Assembly: GCA_022448725.1 (NCBI GenBank)
Contig: JAKUTR010000016.1
Coordinates: 1-54,820 of the forward strand
Length of the DNA stretch: 54,820 nucleotides
Direction: 5' to 3'
From: SAR202 cluster bacterium
GTDB lineage: Bacteria > Chloroflexota > Dehalococcoidia > Lucifugimonadales > VXLM01
Shown here piece by piece: positions 25,546-33,848 of this stretch. Position 1 is the stretch's first letter. Every line of letters begins with the position of its first letter. Under the pieces are notes generated by a model. The model ran no database searches. It was not told where the DNA came from and saw only the letters and a program-made list of their open reading frames with translations. The translations under genes were made by a program, and so were the position numbers.

Positions 25546-26814
25546 TTACCCTTGAGGACCCTGAGTAGTGGAAATCTGATCGACGCGAACGAGTGCCGCG
25601 GTTACTAACAACCTCTCGTTGTAGACGAGTTCTGGCCAACAGGAAACCAGTGTAATGTCGTTCTGACTGGAATCTGTAATCATGAGATCGTCCTTTCGAA
25701 CAACTTCCGTGCGATACACTTGATAAACGAACCGAGATCCTTCCGCATCAAGTAATATCTGAAAGTTCTCCCCTTTTTTAAATCTTTCTGCAAGTTCTGG
25801 TAGACGACGGAAAACGCTACCTTCACCTCCGATAGGGCTCTGGAGGTGCCCAAAGTACCAACCTCGGCTACCTGAACCTGGTACAGCCGTAGTCGGTATA
25901 TGCCCGACCACGTGCTTCGGGGTTTCCCAAGAACGACTGTCCTTTGTTTCCTCAACCGCTAAATCATTAACCTGGGAGTTGACATGGATGCGTGGAATAA
26001 GCATTCTAGTAGCAGGAGCAGTACCCGTTGATATCCAATCACCTAGATTCACTGAGGGGTGAGAGGCATCTTTAACCAGGTGGTCACTGACCTGATATCC
26101 AAATCCTTTTGCCTCGAATGGCTGTTGCGCACCTTGATCAAAATCACTCTCTTCCATCTCCCTATAAGGACTAATACCAATCTCACTTGCTCTTAGAGCT
26201 AAGCCAGCATCGATATTTAGGGTGGCAGGAGGTCGTATTTGAGACGCATCCAACTCCGGTTCAACGTCGCTTTGTGGCAGCGCGTTTGAGAAACCAAGGC
26301 TAACTTCTTTAATCTCCGTTGATACTAGGTTCTTACCTGTTATCGAATTGCTAATCTGAGGCGGCTCTACGCTTGGAGTACTTAGGCTCGGGCCCTGAGG
26401 TACCACGCTCAATTGATTAACATCACCATCCTTTATTTCCGCATCACTATTAGACGATCCATTTGGAAGTAAAGTCTCGGAGGTAATTCGAACGCCGTCA
26501 TCAGCATCTTTACTAGACTTATTCGAAGTGGCCAAAGTGCCTTGGCTGCTTAATACGCTACCATTCGACTTGAACTCCGTGGCCACCGGATGTCCAACAG
26601 CAGTACTCGGAATTGGGATCCTATCCATTTCAGCAACCTGAGCTGATGGCCGTGCAACCTCATGAATTAGTTGATCTCGGCCATTCACTTGAAGTTTGCC
26701 ATAGACGTAGTAGGCGCAAACAACAATAAGCAATAAAACGCCAATAGCGAACATGCCGGATCCAACCCGTCGCGGGAAGCTAACTAATCTTGGTCCAGGC
26801 AATATCTCTAGCAT
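25546..26814 (-). CDS. Sortase with long extracytoplasmic linker
   Basis: This 422-residue protein has a single membrane helix (about residues 20-38), then some 230 residues of polar, low-complexity sequence, and a C-terminal sortase domain. The catalytic triad is visible: H323 in WYFGHLQSP, C392 in TLVSCWP and R401 in NERLLV. Sortases cleave a sorting motif near the C-terminus of a surface protein and join it to the cell envelope or to another subunit. The domain pattern suits the class D/E/F group in Gram-positive-like and Chloroflexota cells. No LPxTG-type substrate is encoded in this window. It lies next to a TlpA-like thioredoxin gene. Confidence 0.9.
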   Translation of the reverse strand: MLEILPGPRLVSFPRRVGSGMFAIGVLLLIVVCAYYVYGKLQVNGRDQLIHEVARPSAQVAEMDRIPIPSTAVGHPVATEFKSNGSVLSSQGTLATSNKSSKDADDGVRITSETLLPNGSSNSDAEIKDGDVNQLSVVPQGPSLSTPSVEPPQISNSITGKNLVSTEIKEVSLGFSNALPQSDVEPELDASQIRPPATLNIDAGLALRASEIGISPYREMEESDFDQGAQQPFEAKGFGYQVSDHLVKDASHPSVNLGDWISTGTAPATRMLIPRIHVNSQVNDLAVEETKDSRSWETPKHVVGHIPTTAVPGSGSRGWYFGHLQSPIGGEGSVFRRLPELAERFKKGENFQILLDAEGSRFVYQVYRTEVVRKDDLMITDSSQNDITLVSCWPELVYNERLLVTAALVRVDQISTTQGPQG

Positions 26815-26871
26815 ATCGAGGCCAGAACTTTAGATTTGATCTTCATATTATCCCTGCGATCACTCGGGTAC

Positions 26872-26877
26872 ATTATA
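26872..26877 (-). promoter_or_regulatory. Possible -10 box for the sortase unit
   Basis: A perfect TATAAT on the minus strand lies about 58 bases before the sortase ATG. No good -35 box was found at 16-18 bases, so this is a weak call. Confidence 0.35.
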
Positions 26878-26959
26878 CGTTCCTAAAATAACCATGTTCG
26901 AAAACCTGTCACCCTTACGATAAACTCTCGATTAGTCTCACAGGGAAAACACTAAACTC

Positions 26960-28489
26960 ATGACCGCAGCTAAGCGTATTATTTTAAACGATGATGGATG
27001 GATTTTAAGCGCTATCACGACACCGCTGGATGCAAAGACTATAAAAGAGCGGATGATCGACACATATACGGACTCAAACCTCCATACTTTGTCATGGTGT
27101 GTTGGAGACTCCTCACAAAGTAGCTATGAGTCCGATGAAGTACTAGCCGAGATCAAGGAAATTTCCCCGCGTTGGCTTAACCAAAATCGCAAGATGGTGA
27201 ATATAAAGCGACTTGTTGATGAGGGTGACGGTCCTCTTACAACTATTACTCGGCTAGGACATCAAGCTGGCCTTAGAGTGCTCCCGTCCTTAAGAATGAA
27301 CTCTCATTACGATCCGTCGCTTAATTCACGTGGTGTCGCCCCCATTCGCCGTGACCACCCTGAGTACCTGATTGGTTACCCAGAGACGGAGTTCATCACA
27401 AACACCTTGCACTGGGGTGTCCGCACCGGACTAAACTACGCTCGACCCGAGGTCAGAAAACATGTGGCGTCCCTAATTATCGATCTATTCGAAAGCTTCG
27501 ATACGGACGGAGTAGAACTGGACTTCATGCGTCATCCCACGTTCTTCAAAATTGAAGAGGCCTATTCCAGCCGTCATCTAATGACGGATATGATGCGATA
27601 TGTTCGACAGCGCATGAACGAGGTGAAAGCTGCGAGCAATAGAGACCTTGAGTTACTAGTTCGTGTACCGCCAGCCTTTGCAGACTCGGAACGCATTGGT
27701 CTCGACGTAGAAACCTGGATCAGAGAATCAATCGTAGATACAGTAGCAGTTGGTGGAGGCTTCATTCCACTCCATTCGTCTATCAGAGAGTTCGTTGAAA
27801 CCGCGAAAGGGACCGACGTTCAGATTCTAGGTAGTCTGGAGTCCCTGCGTCTAGCAGTAGACGACGAATCAAACTATGCAAACGCAGCACGAGCTTACGC
27901 TGAAGGTGCTAGTGGGCTTTACATGTTCAATTACTGGCATAAGTCAGCTGATTGGAAACGCCGGGTACTGAACACGCTTGCCGATTCCAAATCACTGGCC
28001 TCTACCAAAAAACGCTATCAACTTGAGTTTAACGAGCGTTTGGCTCCCAACGACTTGCATTCGTACTCCTTCCGACATGCAATACCTTGGGTCCAATTAC
28101 CAGTTTTACTCGGCGACTCACTCACTAATAAGGGTGCTGTAATCAAACTTGCTTTAGCTGACGAGGGAGAAGAAGAGACCCGATTCACCCTAAAGTTAAG
28201 TTTTGAAAACTTAACCCCAGAGGACGAGATCGAGGTCGTGATCAATGCGATACCACTTCCGTCAGTGGACCAACAAAGGACATTCGGTAAGTGGCAACGC
28301 GACGAATGGACGGAATTCCCCAAACGCGTCGCAACGTCTGAGTATGAGGGCGGTGTCATTCAATACAGCTTAAATCAACCGCCACTAAAGCAAGGCACAA
28401 ATCTCATTGAACTAATAACCATTGCCCGTACCGTCATGCAAAACAAATCTCTAATCTTGCGGGACGTCGAGTTGGCCGTCGAACACTAA
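26960..28489 (+). CDS. TIM-barrel glycoside-hydrolase-like protein of unknown specificity
   Basis: This 509-residue cytosolic protein resembles the glycosyl-hydrolase-like GHL/GH10-related barrels found in planctomycetes and Chloroflexota. The most telling segment is DTDGVELDFMRHPTFF, with E186 and D188 as candidate catalytic acids on a barrel strand. VLPSLRMNSHYDP and YAEGASGLYMFNYWH fit the preceding and last barrel strands. The last 130 residues (RFTLKLSFENLTPEDEIEVVINAI, read in parts) look like a beta-sandwich. Its stop overlaps that of the convergent Gfo/Idh/MocA gene by four bases. Family assignment is moderate and the substrate unknown. Confidence 0.75.
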   Translation: MTAAKRIILNDDGWILSAITTPLDAKTIKERMIDTYTDSNLHTLSWCVGDSSQSSYESDEVLAEIKEISPRWLNQNRKMVNIKRLVDEGDGPLTTITRLGHQAGLRVLPSLRMNSHYDPSLNSRGVAPIRRDHPEYLIGYPETEFITNTLHWGVRTGLNYARPEVRKHVASLIIDLFESFDTDGVELDFMRHPTFFKIEEAYSSRHLMTDMMRYVRQRMNEVKAASNRDLELLVRVPPAFADSERIGLDVETWIRESIVDTVAVGGGFIPLHSSIREFVETAKGTDVQILGSLESLRLAVDDESNYANAARAYAEGASGLYMFNYWHKSADWKRRVLNTLADSKSLASTKKRYQLEFNERLAPNDLHSYSFRHAIPWVQLPVLLGDSLTNKGAVIKLALADEGEEETRFTLKLSFENLTPEDEIEVVINAIPLPSVDQQRTFGKWQRDEWTEFPKRVATSEYEGGVIQYSLNQPPLKQGTNLIELITIARTVMQNKSLILRDVELAVEH

Positions 28490-29547
28490 TCGATTGAGAC
28501 AGTCTTGCCAATCCTTGCCGATTTGAGCGCCGCTTCAATAATCTCCATGACGTGAACCATAGCTTCAATAGGGGCAATAGCGGGTTTACCTGTTCGTGAT
28601 GCTTCTAAAAATTGTCTCATGAACTCTTCGCCCACGACTCCACCATATGCAGGTGATTCAGGTAACTCAAACGTCTCGTGGCGCAGACCAGCAGATCTCC
28701 AACCGGGCGCAACGCTCATCAGAGAGTACCCCTCTGTCTCTGATAGGGGCATGCGGACGTATCCTTCCGTCCCTCGTAGTGCTAGAAAGGAGTCATAAGC
28801 CGCACCAGCATACCCTTTCTCACTTCCAACAAGATGATATCCTGCATGCAGACTCGCAATAACACCGCTGCTAAACCTCATAGCAACGACTGCAGTGTCC
28901 TCCACCGTAATCGTCTCTGGATTCTGCTGCCCCACCATCGCTGTTACATCCACCACTCTATCATCGAGAAGGTAGCATAATGCATCAAGTTGATGGCAGC
29001 CCAGCCAAGAGAGAATTCCGCTACCAGCTGTCTCCTGGTTGAATAGCCAATGGTTAGGATCCCGATACCGAACTTGCGAGGTAACCACACGGGCCTCAGC
29101 TGTCATTACCCGTCCCAAAGCACCTGCTTTTTTTGCTCTTACAATCTCCTCAACCATTGGTTGCCCTCTCCACTGCAAAAATGTCCCAACAGTCAGTCTT
29201 TTAGTGTCGGCATTCTTGGAGATCCCTCGTAATATCTCCGCTGACAAGGCTCCAGGTTTCTCGAACAGTACGGGGAGACCAACATCCATCGCCGCCGCCA
29301 TTACACCGGAACATTGATCGTTACGAGTTGCAACAATGAGCGCATCAAGCTCATCACGCAGTAGCAGTTTAGACAAATCGGTTGTAATAGTTTCCACCTT
29401 ACTTGAGGACCCAACCAATGGGCCCGAGTCCTCACCATCAAGGACACACAGATGAACCCTCTCGATCTCTGGCAACTGCTCAATGGTCCGAAGGTGCATC
29501 GCAGAGTGAGGATTATATGAGGAGACAAAACCAAGGGTGTATTTCAT
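28486..29547 (-). CDS. Gfo/Idh/MocA-family oxidoreductase (second copy)
   Basis: A 353-residue NAD(P)-dependent oxidoreductase of the Gfo/Idh/MocA family. The reading frame is open from 29634, but family homology begins at MKYTLGFVSSYNPH, and GAAGGTGAAGGGC precedes the ATG at 29547. The motif LFEKPGALSAE matches the EKP lysine motif and GCHQLDALCYLLDD the catalytic region. It differs from the copy at 14737-15744 in sequence and context, so the two probably act on different sugars or polyols. It is divergent from the zinc alcohol dehydrogenase gene. Confidence 0.9.
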   Translation of the reverse strand: MKYTLGFVSSYNPHSAMHLRTIEQLPEIERVHLCVLDGEDSGPLVGSSSKVETITTDLSKLLLRDELDALIVATRNDQCSGVMAAAMDVGLPVLFEKPGALSAEILRGISKNADTKRLTVGTFLQWRGQPMVEEIVRAKKAGALGRVMTAEARVVTSQVRYRDPNHWLFNQETAGSGILSWLGCHQLDALCYLLDDRVVDVTAMVGQQNPETITVEDTAVVAMRFSSGVIASLHAGYHLVGSEKGYAGAAYDSFLALRGTEGYVRMPLSETEGYSLMSVAPGWRSAGLRHETFELPESPAYGGVVGEEFMRQFLEASRTGKPAIAPIEAMVHVMEIIEAALKSARIGKTVSID

Positions 29548-29645
29548 GCCCTTCACCTTCATTTTTTGTGACAAGTAGAGTAGCACTTTACCGGGAGTGG
29601 GTGGAGTAGTTAGAATCAGCCCTATCAACTCCAAGGAGAACCGTC

Positions 29646-30728
29646 ATGAAGGCAGCCGTCCTGTATAAAGCCCAAACTCCTCTGGTGATGGAAGAATTGG
29701 ACATTCCAGAACCTGGACCGAGTCAGGTAATGGTTAAGATGATGGCTAGCGGTGTATGTCACTCCGACTGGCACGTTGTCAAAGGAGAGTGGACCCACTT
29801 ACCGCTTCCGATCATCCTTGGACACGAGGGAGCCGCAATCGTAGAAGCTGTCGGACCAGGCGTTACAAACGTAGTCCCCGGGGACCATGTGATCCTTTCG
29901 TGGCGTTCACAATGTGGATACTGCGAAATGTGCCAGGTCGGCTGGCCAGCTTTATGCACTAATATTCAGTATCCGAAAGAGCGTCCAACGCTCCGTGGTT
30001 CAGGCACTCAGATTAACCAAATGGTAGGAATAGGCAGCTTTGGTAGCTACCAGATCGCCCATGAATCTGCTGCTGTTCCTATCGATAAAGATATCCCTTT
30101 CCCACAGGCTGCTTTAGTCGGATGTGGCGTTACAACGGGGGTTGGAGCAGCAATCAATACAGCTAAGGTGCAACCAGGAACCACAGCTGCAATCTTTGGA
30201 GCTGGCGGTGTTGGCCTAAACGTCATCCAGGGCTGCGCCATTGCTGGGGCGACTACCATCATTGCAGTTGATCTTCTCGACTTCAAACTAGACCTTGCGA
30301 AGGAGTTTGGAGCTACCCACACTGTAAATGCATCGCAAGATGACCCGGTTGCAAAAATTAAGGAACTAACCGGTGGACATGGAACACATTACGCCTTTGA
30401 AGCGATAGGCCTAGTCGAACAACCTTTCATCCAAAGTATCCAGTGCACACGACCCCGGGGCATTAGCGTCTGGGTTGGGCACGCACCACATGGGACTCCA
30501 GTTACCATCGACGCTCGTGACCTCATGCTTGAGAAAACTGTCATCGGATCGATGTATGGCAGCAGCCAACCAATGGTAACCTTCCCACGTCTCCTAGACC
30601 TTTACAAATCAGGCAAGCTTAAACTAGACGAACTCATCTCTAGAACTTATCCAGTGGAACAGATAAACGAGGCATTCGACGCTCTAGGCAATGGCGAGGT
30701 GGCTCGTAGCACACTCTCATTTGAATAA
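29646..30728 (+). CDS. Zinc-dependent alcohol dehydrogenase, class III-like
   Basis: This 360-residue medium-chain dehydrogenase oxidises alcohols with NAD(P)+. Catalytic zinc ligands are C38 (GVCHSD) and H60-E61 (LGHEGAA). The structural zinc is held by C90, C93, C96 and C104 (CGYCEMCQVGWPALC). The cofactor motif is FGAGGVGLNVIQG. The overall pattern resembles aryl-alcohol and S-(hydroxymethyl)-thiol dehydrogenases. CAAGGAG precedes the ATG. It converges, with five bases between, on the class III CoA-transferase gene. The natural alcohol is not known. Confidence 0.94.
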   Translation: MKAAVLYKAQTPLVMEELDIPEPGPSQVMVKMMASGVCHSDWHVVKGEWTHLPLPIILGHEGAAIVEAVGPGVTNVVPGDHVILSWRSQCGYCEMCQVGWPALCTNIQYPKERPTLRGSGTQINQMVGIGSFGSYQIAHESAAVPIDKDIPFPQAALVGCGVTTGVGAAINTAKVQPGTTAAIFGAGGVGLNVIQGCAIAGATTIIAVDLLDFKLDLAKEFGATHTVNASQDDPVAKIKELTGGHGTHYAFEAIGLVEQPFIQSIQCTRPRGISVWVGHAPHGTPVTIDARDLMLEKTVIGSMYGSSQPMVTFPRLLDLYKSGKLKLDELISRTYPVEQINEAFDALGNGEVARSTLSFE

Positions 30729-30733
30729 GGCTG

Positions 30734-31930
30734 TTATTGGATCACCTTTCGTTCACGTAAAGCGCTGATGTCATTCGCAGAGTACCCGTAATCAGCCAAT
30801 ACCTCGTCTGTATGTTGACCTAACAAGGGCGGAGGACGCTTTAAAGTTGTCGGAGTTTCAGTAAATTTCAATGGGGACCCCACATTCTTAATCGTTCCTA
30901 GTGTTGGGTGCTCCAGTTCGACTAGCATATCGCGTGCAAGCACTTGTGGATCAGCATAAACTTGGGCCATGTCATTGATTGGCCCACATGGCACACCTGC
31001 ATCTTGTAGAGTCTGGAGCCAGTGTGCAGAAGTTTGCGTCTCAAAGGTAGCCTCCAGAATCTGTACTAAGTCTGTCCTATGGGACATACGTCCTTGATTG
31101 TTTAAGAAGCGTTGGTCCTCTAATAAATCAGTCCGCTCTATAGCGCGGCAAATACGTTCCCAATTAGCCTGATTAGCACCTCCAATCGTGATATGCCCAT
31201 CACCGGTTCGTACGGCCTGATAAGGCGCAGACACTTGGTGCGCTGAGCCATTAGGCCCCGGTGATACACCCGATCCAAAAAGTATTGCTGATTCCCACAA
31301 CGTTAGAGCAACTCCCGCTTCCATCAATGATGTGTCGACGTGTTGGCCTTCTCCTGTCTTCAGACGGTGCGTGTACGCTCCAAGAATTCCAAAAGCAGCA
31401 AACATACCAGCAGTTACATCGGTGATCGGAATACTACTTTTCACTGGAGGCTGGTCAGGATGACCCGTCACACTCATTATGCCAGCAGCACCCTGGGCCA
31501 TGAGGTCAAATCCGGGTCTATCTTTATCTGGTCCGGTGCGGCCATACCCACTGATCGTAGCGTAAATAAGTTGTGGATTAACGGTATGGAGATCATCATA
31601 ACCGAGCCCGATTGCGTCGAGTCGTCCGGGACGTAGGTTCTGAACGAGGACATCAGAATCACGGGCCATCTGACGAACAATCTCAACGCCTTCATCCATC
31701 TTGAGATCAATCACGACACTGCGTTTGTTACGACTAATATTCAAGAACGTAGCCGATTCATCTGCAATAAAAGGTGGCCCTGCTCGCCGAATATCATCTC
31801 CCCCATCTGGTTTCTCAATTTTGATCACATCTGCGCCCATATCACCTAGCATCATGGTGCAGTACGGGCCAGCCATAATCTGAGTGATGTCAATAACCTT
31901 GAACCCTTTCAACGGCGGGTGTTGAGACAT
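30734..31930 (-). CDS. Class III CoA-transferase (CaiB/BaiF family), second copy
   Basis: This 398-residue family III CoA-transferase has GFKVIDITQIMAGPYCTMML at its start, SGYGRTGPDKDRPGFD with the catalytic aspartate at its end, and C-terminal GQHTDEVLADYGY. It follows the crotonase-family gene after three bases, so the two form an operon. Together they suggest activation of a carboxylic acid to its CoA thioester by transfer, then hydration, isomerisation or hydrolysis at the acyl chain. The donor and acceptor acids are not evident. Confidence 0.94.
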   Translation of the reverse strand: MSQHPPLKGFKVIDITQIMAGPYCTMMLGDMGADVIKIEKPDGGDDIRRAGPPFIADESATFLNISRNKRSVVIDLKMDEGVEIVRQMARDSDVLVQNLRPGRLDAIGLGYDDLHTVNPQLIYATISGYGRTGPDKDRPGFDLMAQGAAGIMSVTGHPDQPPVKSSIPITDVTAGMFAAFGILGAYTHRLKTGEGQHVDTSLMEAGVALTLWESAILFGSGVSPGPNGSAHQVSAPYQAVRTGDGHITIGGANQANWERICRAIERTDLLEDQRFLNNQGRMSHRTDLVQILEATFETQTSAHWLQTLQDAGVPCGPINDMAQVYADPQVLARDMLVELEHPTLGTIKNVGSPLKFTETPTTLKRPPPLLGQHTDEVLADYGYSANDISALRERKVIQ

Positions 31931-31933
31931 CGT

Positions 31934-32719
31934 TTACCAGCCTCTAAAAAGAGGATCCCTGTGTTGTCCGAAGGCTTGACGACCTTCTTGGAAGTCCTGA
32001 CTGTCAAAGTTCATAAAGGGCAGCTGATATTCTTCATCTGTTAAGTGAGAAAGGCCGGGGTTTCCGAGAACAGTCTGGAGTATCTGTTTATGGCGACTCT
32101 GGGATAATGGGGCTAGCGGTACCATCCCCGTTGATAGTTTTTCAACGTGAGAGTCAATCTCCTCCATTGATTTAACTTCGTTGACTAGTCCGATCCTTAG
32201 CGCAAACTCTGCACTCAATTGTCGCCCCGTCATAAGAATATAGTTTGCATACCCGGGCCCTACTAATTGCACAAGCCTACGCATCTCTTTATACCCAACG
32301 AGGATGCCAAGTTTAGCAACGGGTATCGCAAACCGGGCATTGTCTGCTGCAATGCGGATGTCAGTCGCCATCGAGAGTTCACATCCCCCACCAATACAAT
32401 ATCCCTTGATCTTGGATATCGTTGGCTTAGGAATTGCTTCAATTGCGTCTAAAGCTCCTTCGAATACCTGAGCGTATCGCTCAGCACTCTCAGAATCGTA
32501 GCGGTTCTCACTAAAGTCCTTGATGTCTGCCCCAGCAGAGAACACGTCGACAGAACCAGTGAAAATAATTACCTTCACCTCATCCTTGCCTGATAGTTCC
32601 TCTGCTATGTGGCTAAGATTTAACCAACCGTTATGGTCAATGGCATTCCGTTTTGAAGGACGGTTAAAGGTGACAGTTGCAACACCGCTTTTAGTCTCGA
32701 CCAATATGTCTTTGGTCAC
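31934..32719 (-). CDS. Enoyl-CoA hydratase/isomerase (crotonase) family protein
   Basis: A 261-residue crotonase-family protein. The frame is open from 32761, but AAGGAGGAG at 32723-32731 points to the GTG at 32719. Oxyanion-hole and CoA-binding motifs are FSAGADIKDFS and CIGGGCELSMATD, the latter with the first catalytic glutamate. In canonical hydratases the second glutamate lies in F-x-x-P-E. Here the segment reads FAIPVAKLG with V134 in its place, so simple hydration is doubtful. A TATAAT on the minus strand at 32769-32764 is a possible -10 box, without a clear -35. The CoA-transferase gene follows after three bases. Confidence 0.9.
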   Translation of the reverse strand: MTKDILVETKSGVATVTFNRPSKRNAIDHNGWLNLSHIAEELSGKDEVKVIIFTGSVDVFSAGADIKDFSENRYDSESAERYAQVFEGALDAIEAIPKPTISKIKGYCIGGGCELSMATDIRIAADNARFAIPVAKLGILVGYKEMRRLVQLVGPGYANYILMTGRQLSAEFALRIGLVNEVKSMEEIDSHVEKLSTGMVPLAPLSQSRHKQILQTVLGNPGLSHLTDEEYQLPFMNFDSQDFQEGRQAFGQHRDPLFRGW

Positions 32720-32887
32720 AGACTCCTCCTTAATACATGGGCAAATATGATAGCACTCCAATAATTATAGTGGAGATAAGACTGGACTCAGAGATCGTTG
32801 CGCGTTATCTTTGAAAGTCGCCGTCTTAAAATTCATCACGATAACTTCTAATCAAAAAATACAAAGCTTAATATTTCGGGGACACGA

Positions 32888-33532
32888 ATGAACCAGAAAC
32901 CAATAAGACTAAAAGATGAAATCTCTACTAGGAGAGTTGACCCGCTTGGTTGGCTAAAGTGGCTCCGGCGCAGGGGTTTTCAGTTTTGGGTGTACCTCGG
33001 TCTGGGTGCCATTTCATTTATAGCCGTGTTAGGGATGTTTATTCCAGTAGCTCGCAAACAAGGCCAACTAGACTTTCGGGGACCACCAGATATTGAAGTC
33101 AGTCTCTCAACTTCTGAGAAAACGGTGACTCCAAACTCACAATTCGACTATGTGATCGTTTATACCAACGTGGGCGGAAGCGAGGCAGGATCCGTAACTG
33201 TTGACGTTATCTTGCCGGACGAAGTCACATTCGTTAATGCGGTCCCTGGAAATCCTGCCTGCGCCCTTGGGAATAACCCGAAAGAGCGATACGCCATCCA
33301 GAAGATGAGTCCCGAAGAGTACCCACCAGGTGGGCTGATAAGGTGCCTGTTGGGCACAAGGCTTGCCGGACTAGACGGTCAGATAGTAGTAACTGTAAGA
33401 CTAGGGGACTCCCCCAAAGGAACCCCTGTAACCGCAAATGTTTTGGGTTCTGTTTCTACTACTCGTGACTACAAGAAGTTAGAAGAAATGTTTGACAATA
33501 ACAACGCAGAATGGACTGTATCTGTCCAATAG
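32888..33532 (+). CDS. Membrane-anchored DUF11-like domain protein
   Basis: This 214-residue protein has a basic cytoplasmic start, one membrane helix (about residues 35-55, VYLGLGAISFIAVLGMFIPV) and an extracytoplasmic domain. That domain, with PDIEVSLSTSEKTVTPNSQF, YVIVYTNVGGSEAG and VTVDVILPDEVTFV, matches the DUF11 conserved repeat of cell-surface proteins, an immunoglobulin-like beta sandwich. Length fits one repeat. There is no sortase motif. A surface or envelope role is likely. It is monocistronic, with a small hairpin (33549-33566) after its stop. Confidence 0.8.
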   Translation: MNQKPIRLKDEISTRRVDPLGWLKWLRRRGFQFWVYLGLGAISFIAVLGMFIPVARKQGQLDFRGPPDIEVSLSTSEKTVTPNSQFDYVIVYTNVGGSEAGSVTVDVILPDEVTFVNAVPGNPACALGNNPKERYAIQKMSPEEYPPGGLIRCLLGTRLAGLDGQIVVTVRLGDSPKGTPVTANVLGSVSTTRDYKKLEEMFDNNNAEWTVSVQ

Positions 33533-33848
33533 CTTTTAGTAGCCCCGCTTGTGTGTGTTCGCACAACAAATCAAGAGGACCTGCGTAATTCAGTCTTCAT
33601 AGAGTAGTAACCAGTTCAAGTAGGTTGCGCATTCGTTTATTCAGCAACTGGTGTATAACTACAACTGACGCAATTCCGACAACAATAAAATCACCGCTAA
33701 AATCAGCCAATGATCAAGCTACTTTGCTCCCACGATTTGTATTATCCCTATAAGCCGTTTGCTGCCTAACGTTTGACACTCTCAAACTATCGACAATAGA
33801 ATTCATGCGACTTTAGAAGGACACGGATCGCATGGTAAAGCGATAAAC
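33533..33848. other. Intergenic region upstream of trkH
   Basis: About 316 bases without a convincing gene. It holds a 7-bp hairpin at 33549-33566 (one G-T pair, no T-run), a separated 7-base inverted repeat (33610-33616 and 33646-33652), the trkH promoter at 33773-33802, and a four-codon ATG frame at 33832-33846 ending three bases before the trkH GTG. Confidence 0.5.
33773..33802 (+). promoter_or_regulatory. Sigma-70 promoter for the trkH operon
   Basis: TTGACA (33773-33778) and TAGAAT (33797-33802) are spaced by 18 bases. Both boxes are close to consensus. The predicted transcript would start near 33809, leaving a leader of about 40 bases. Confidence 0.65.
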
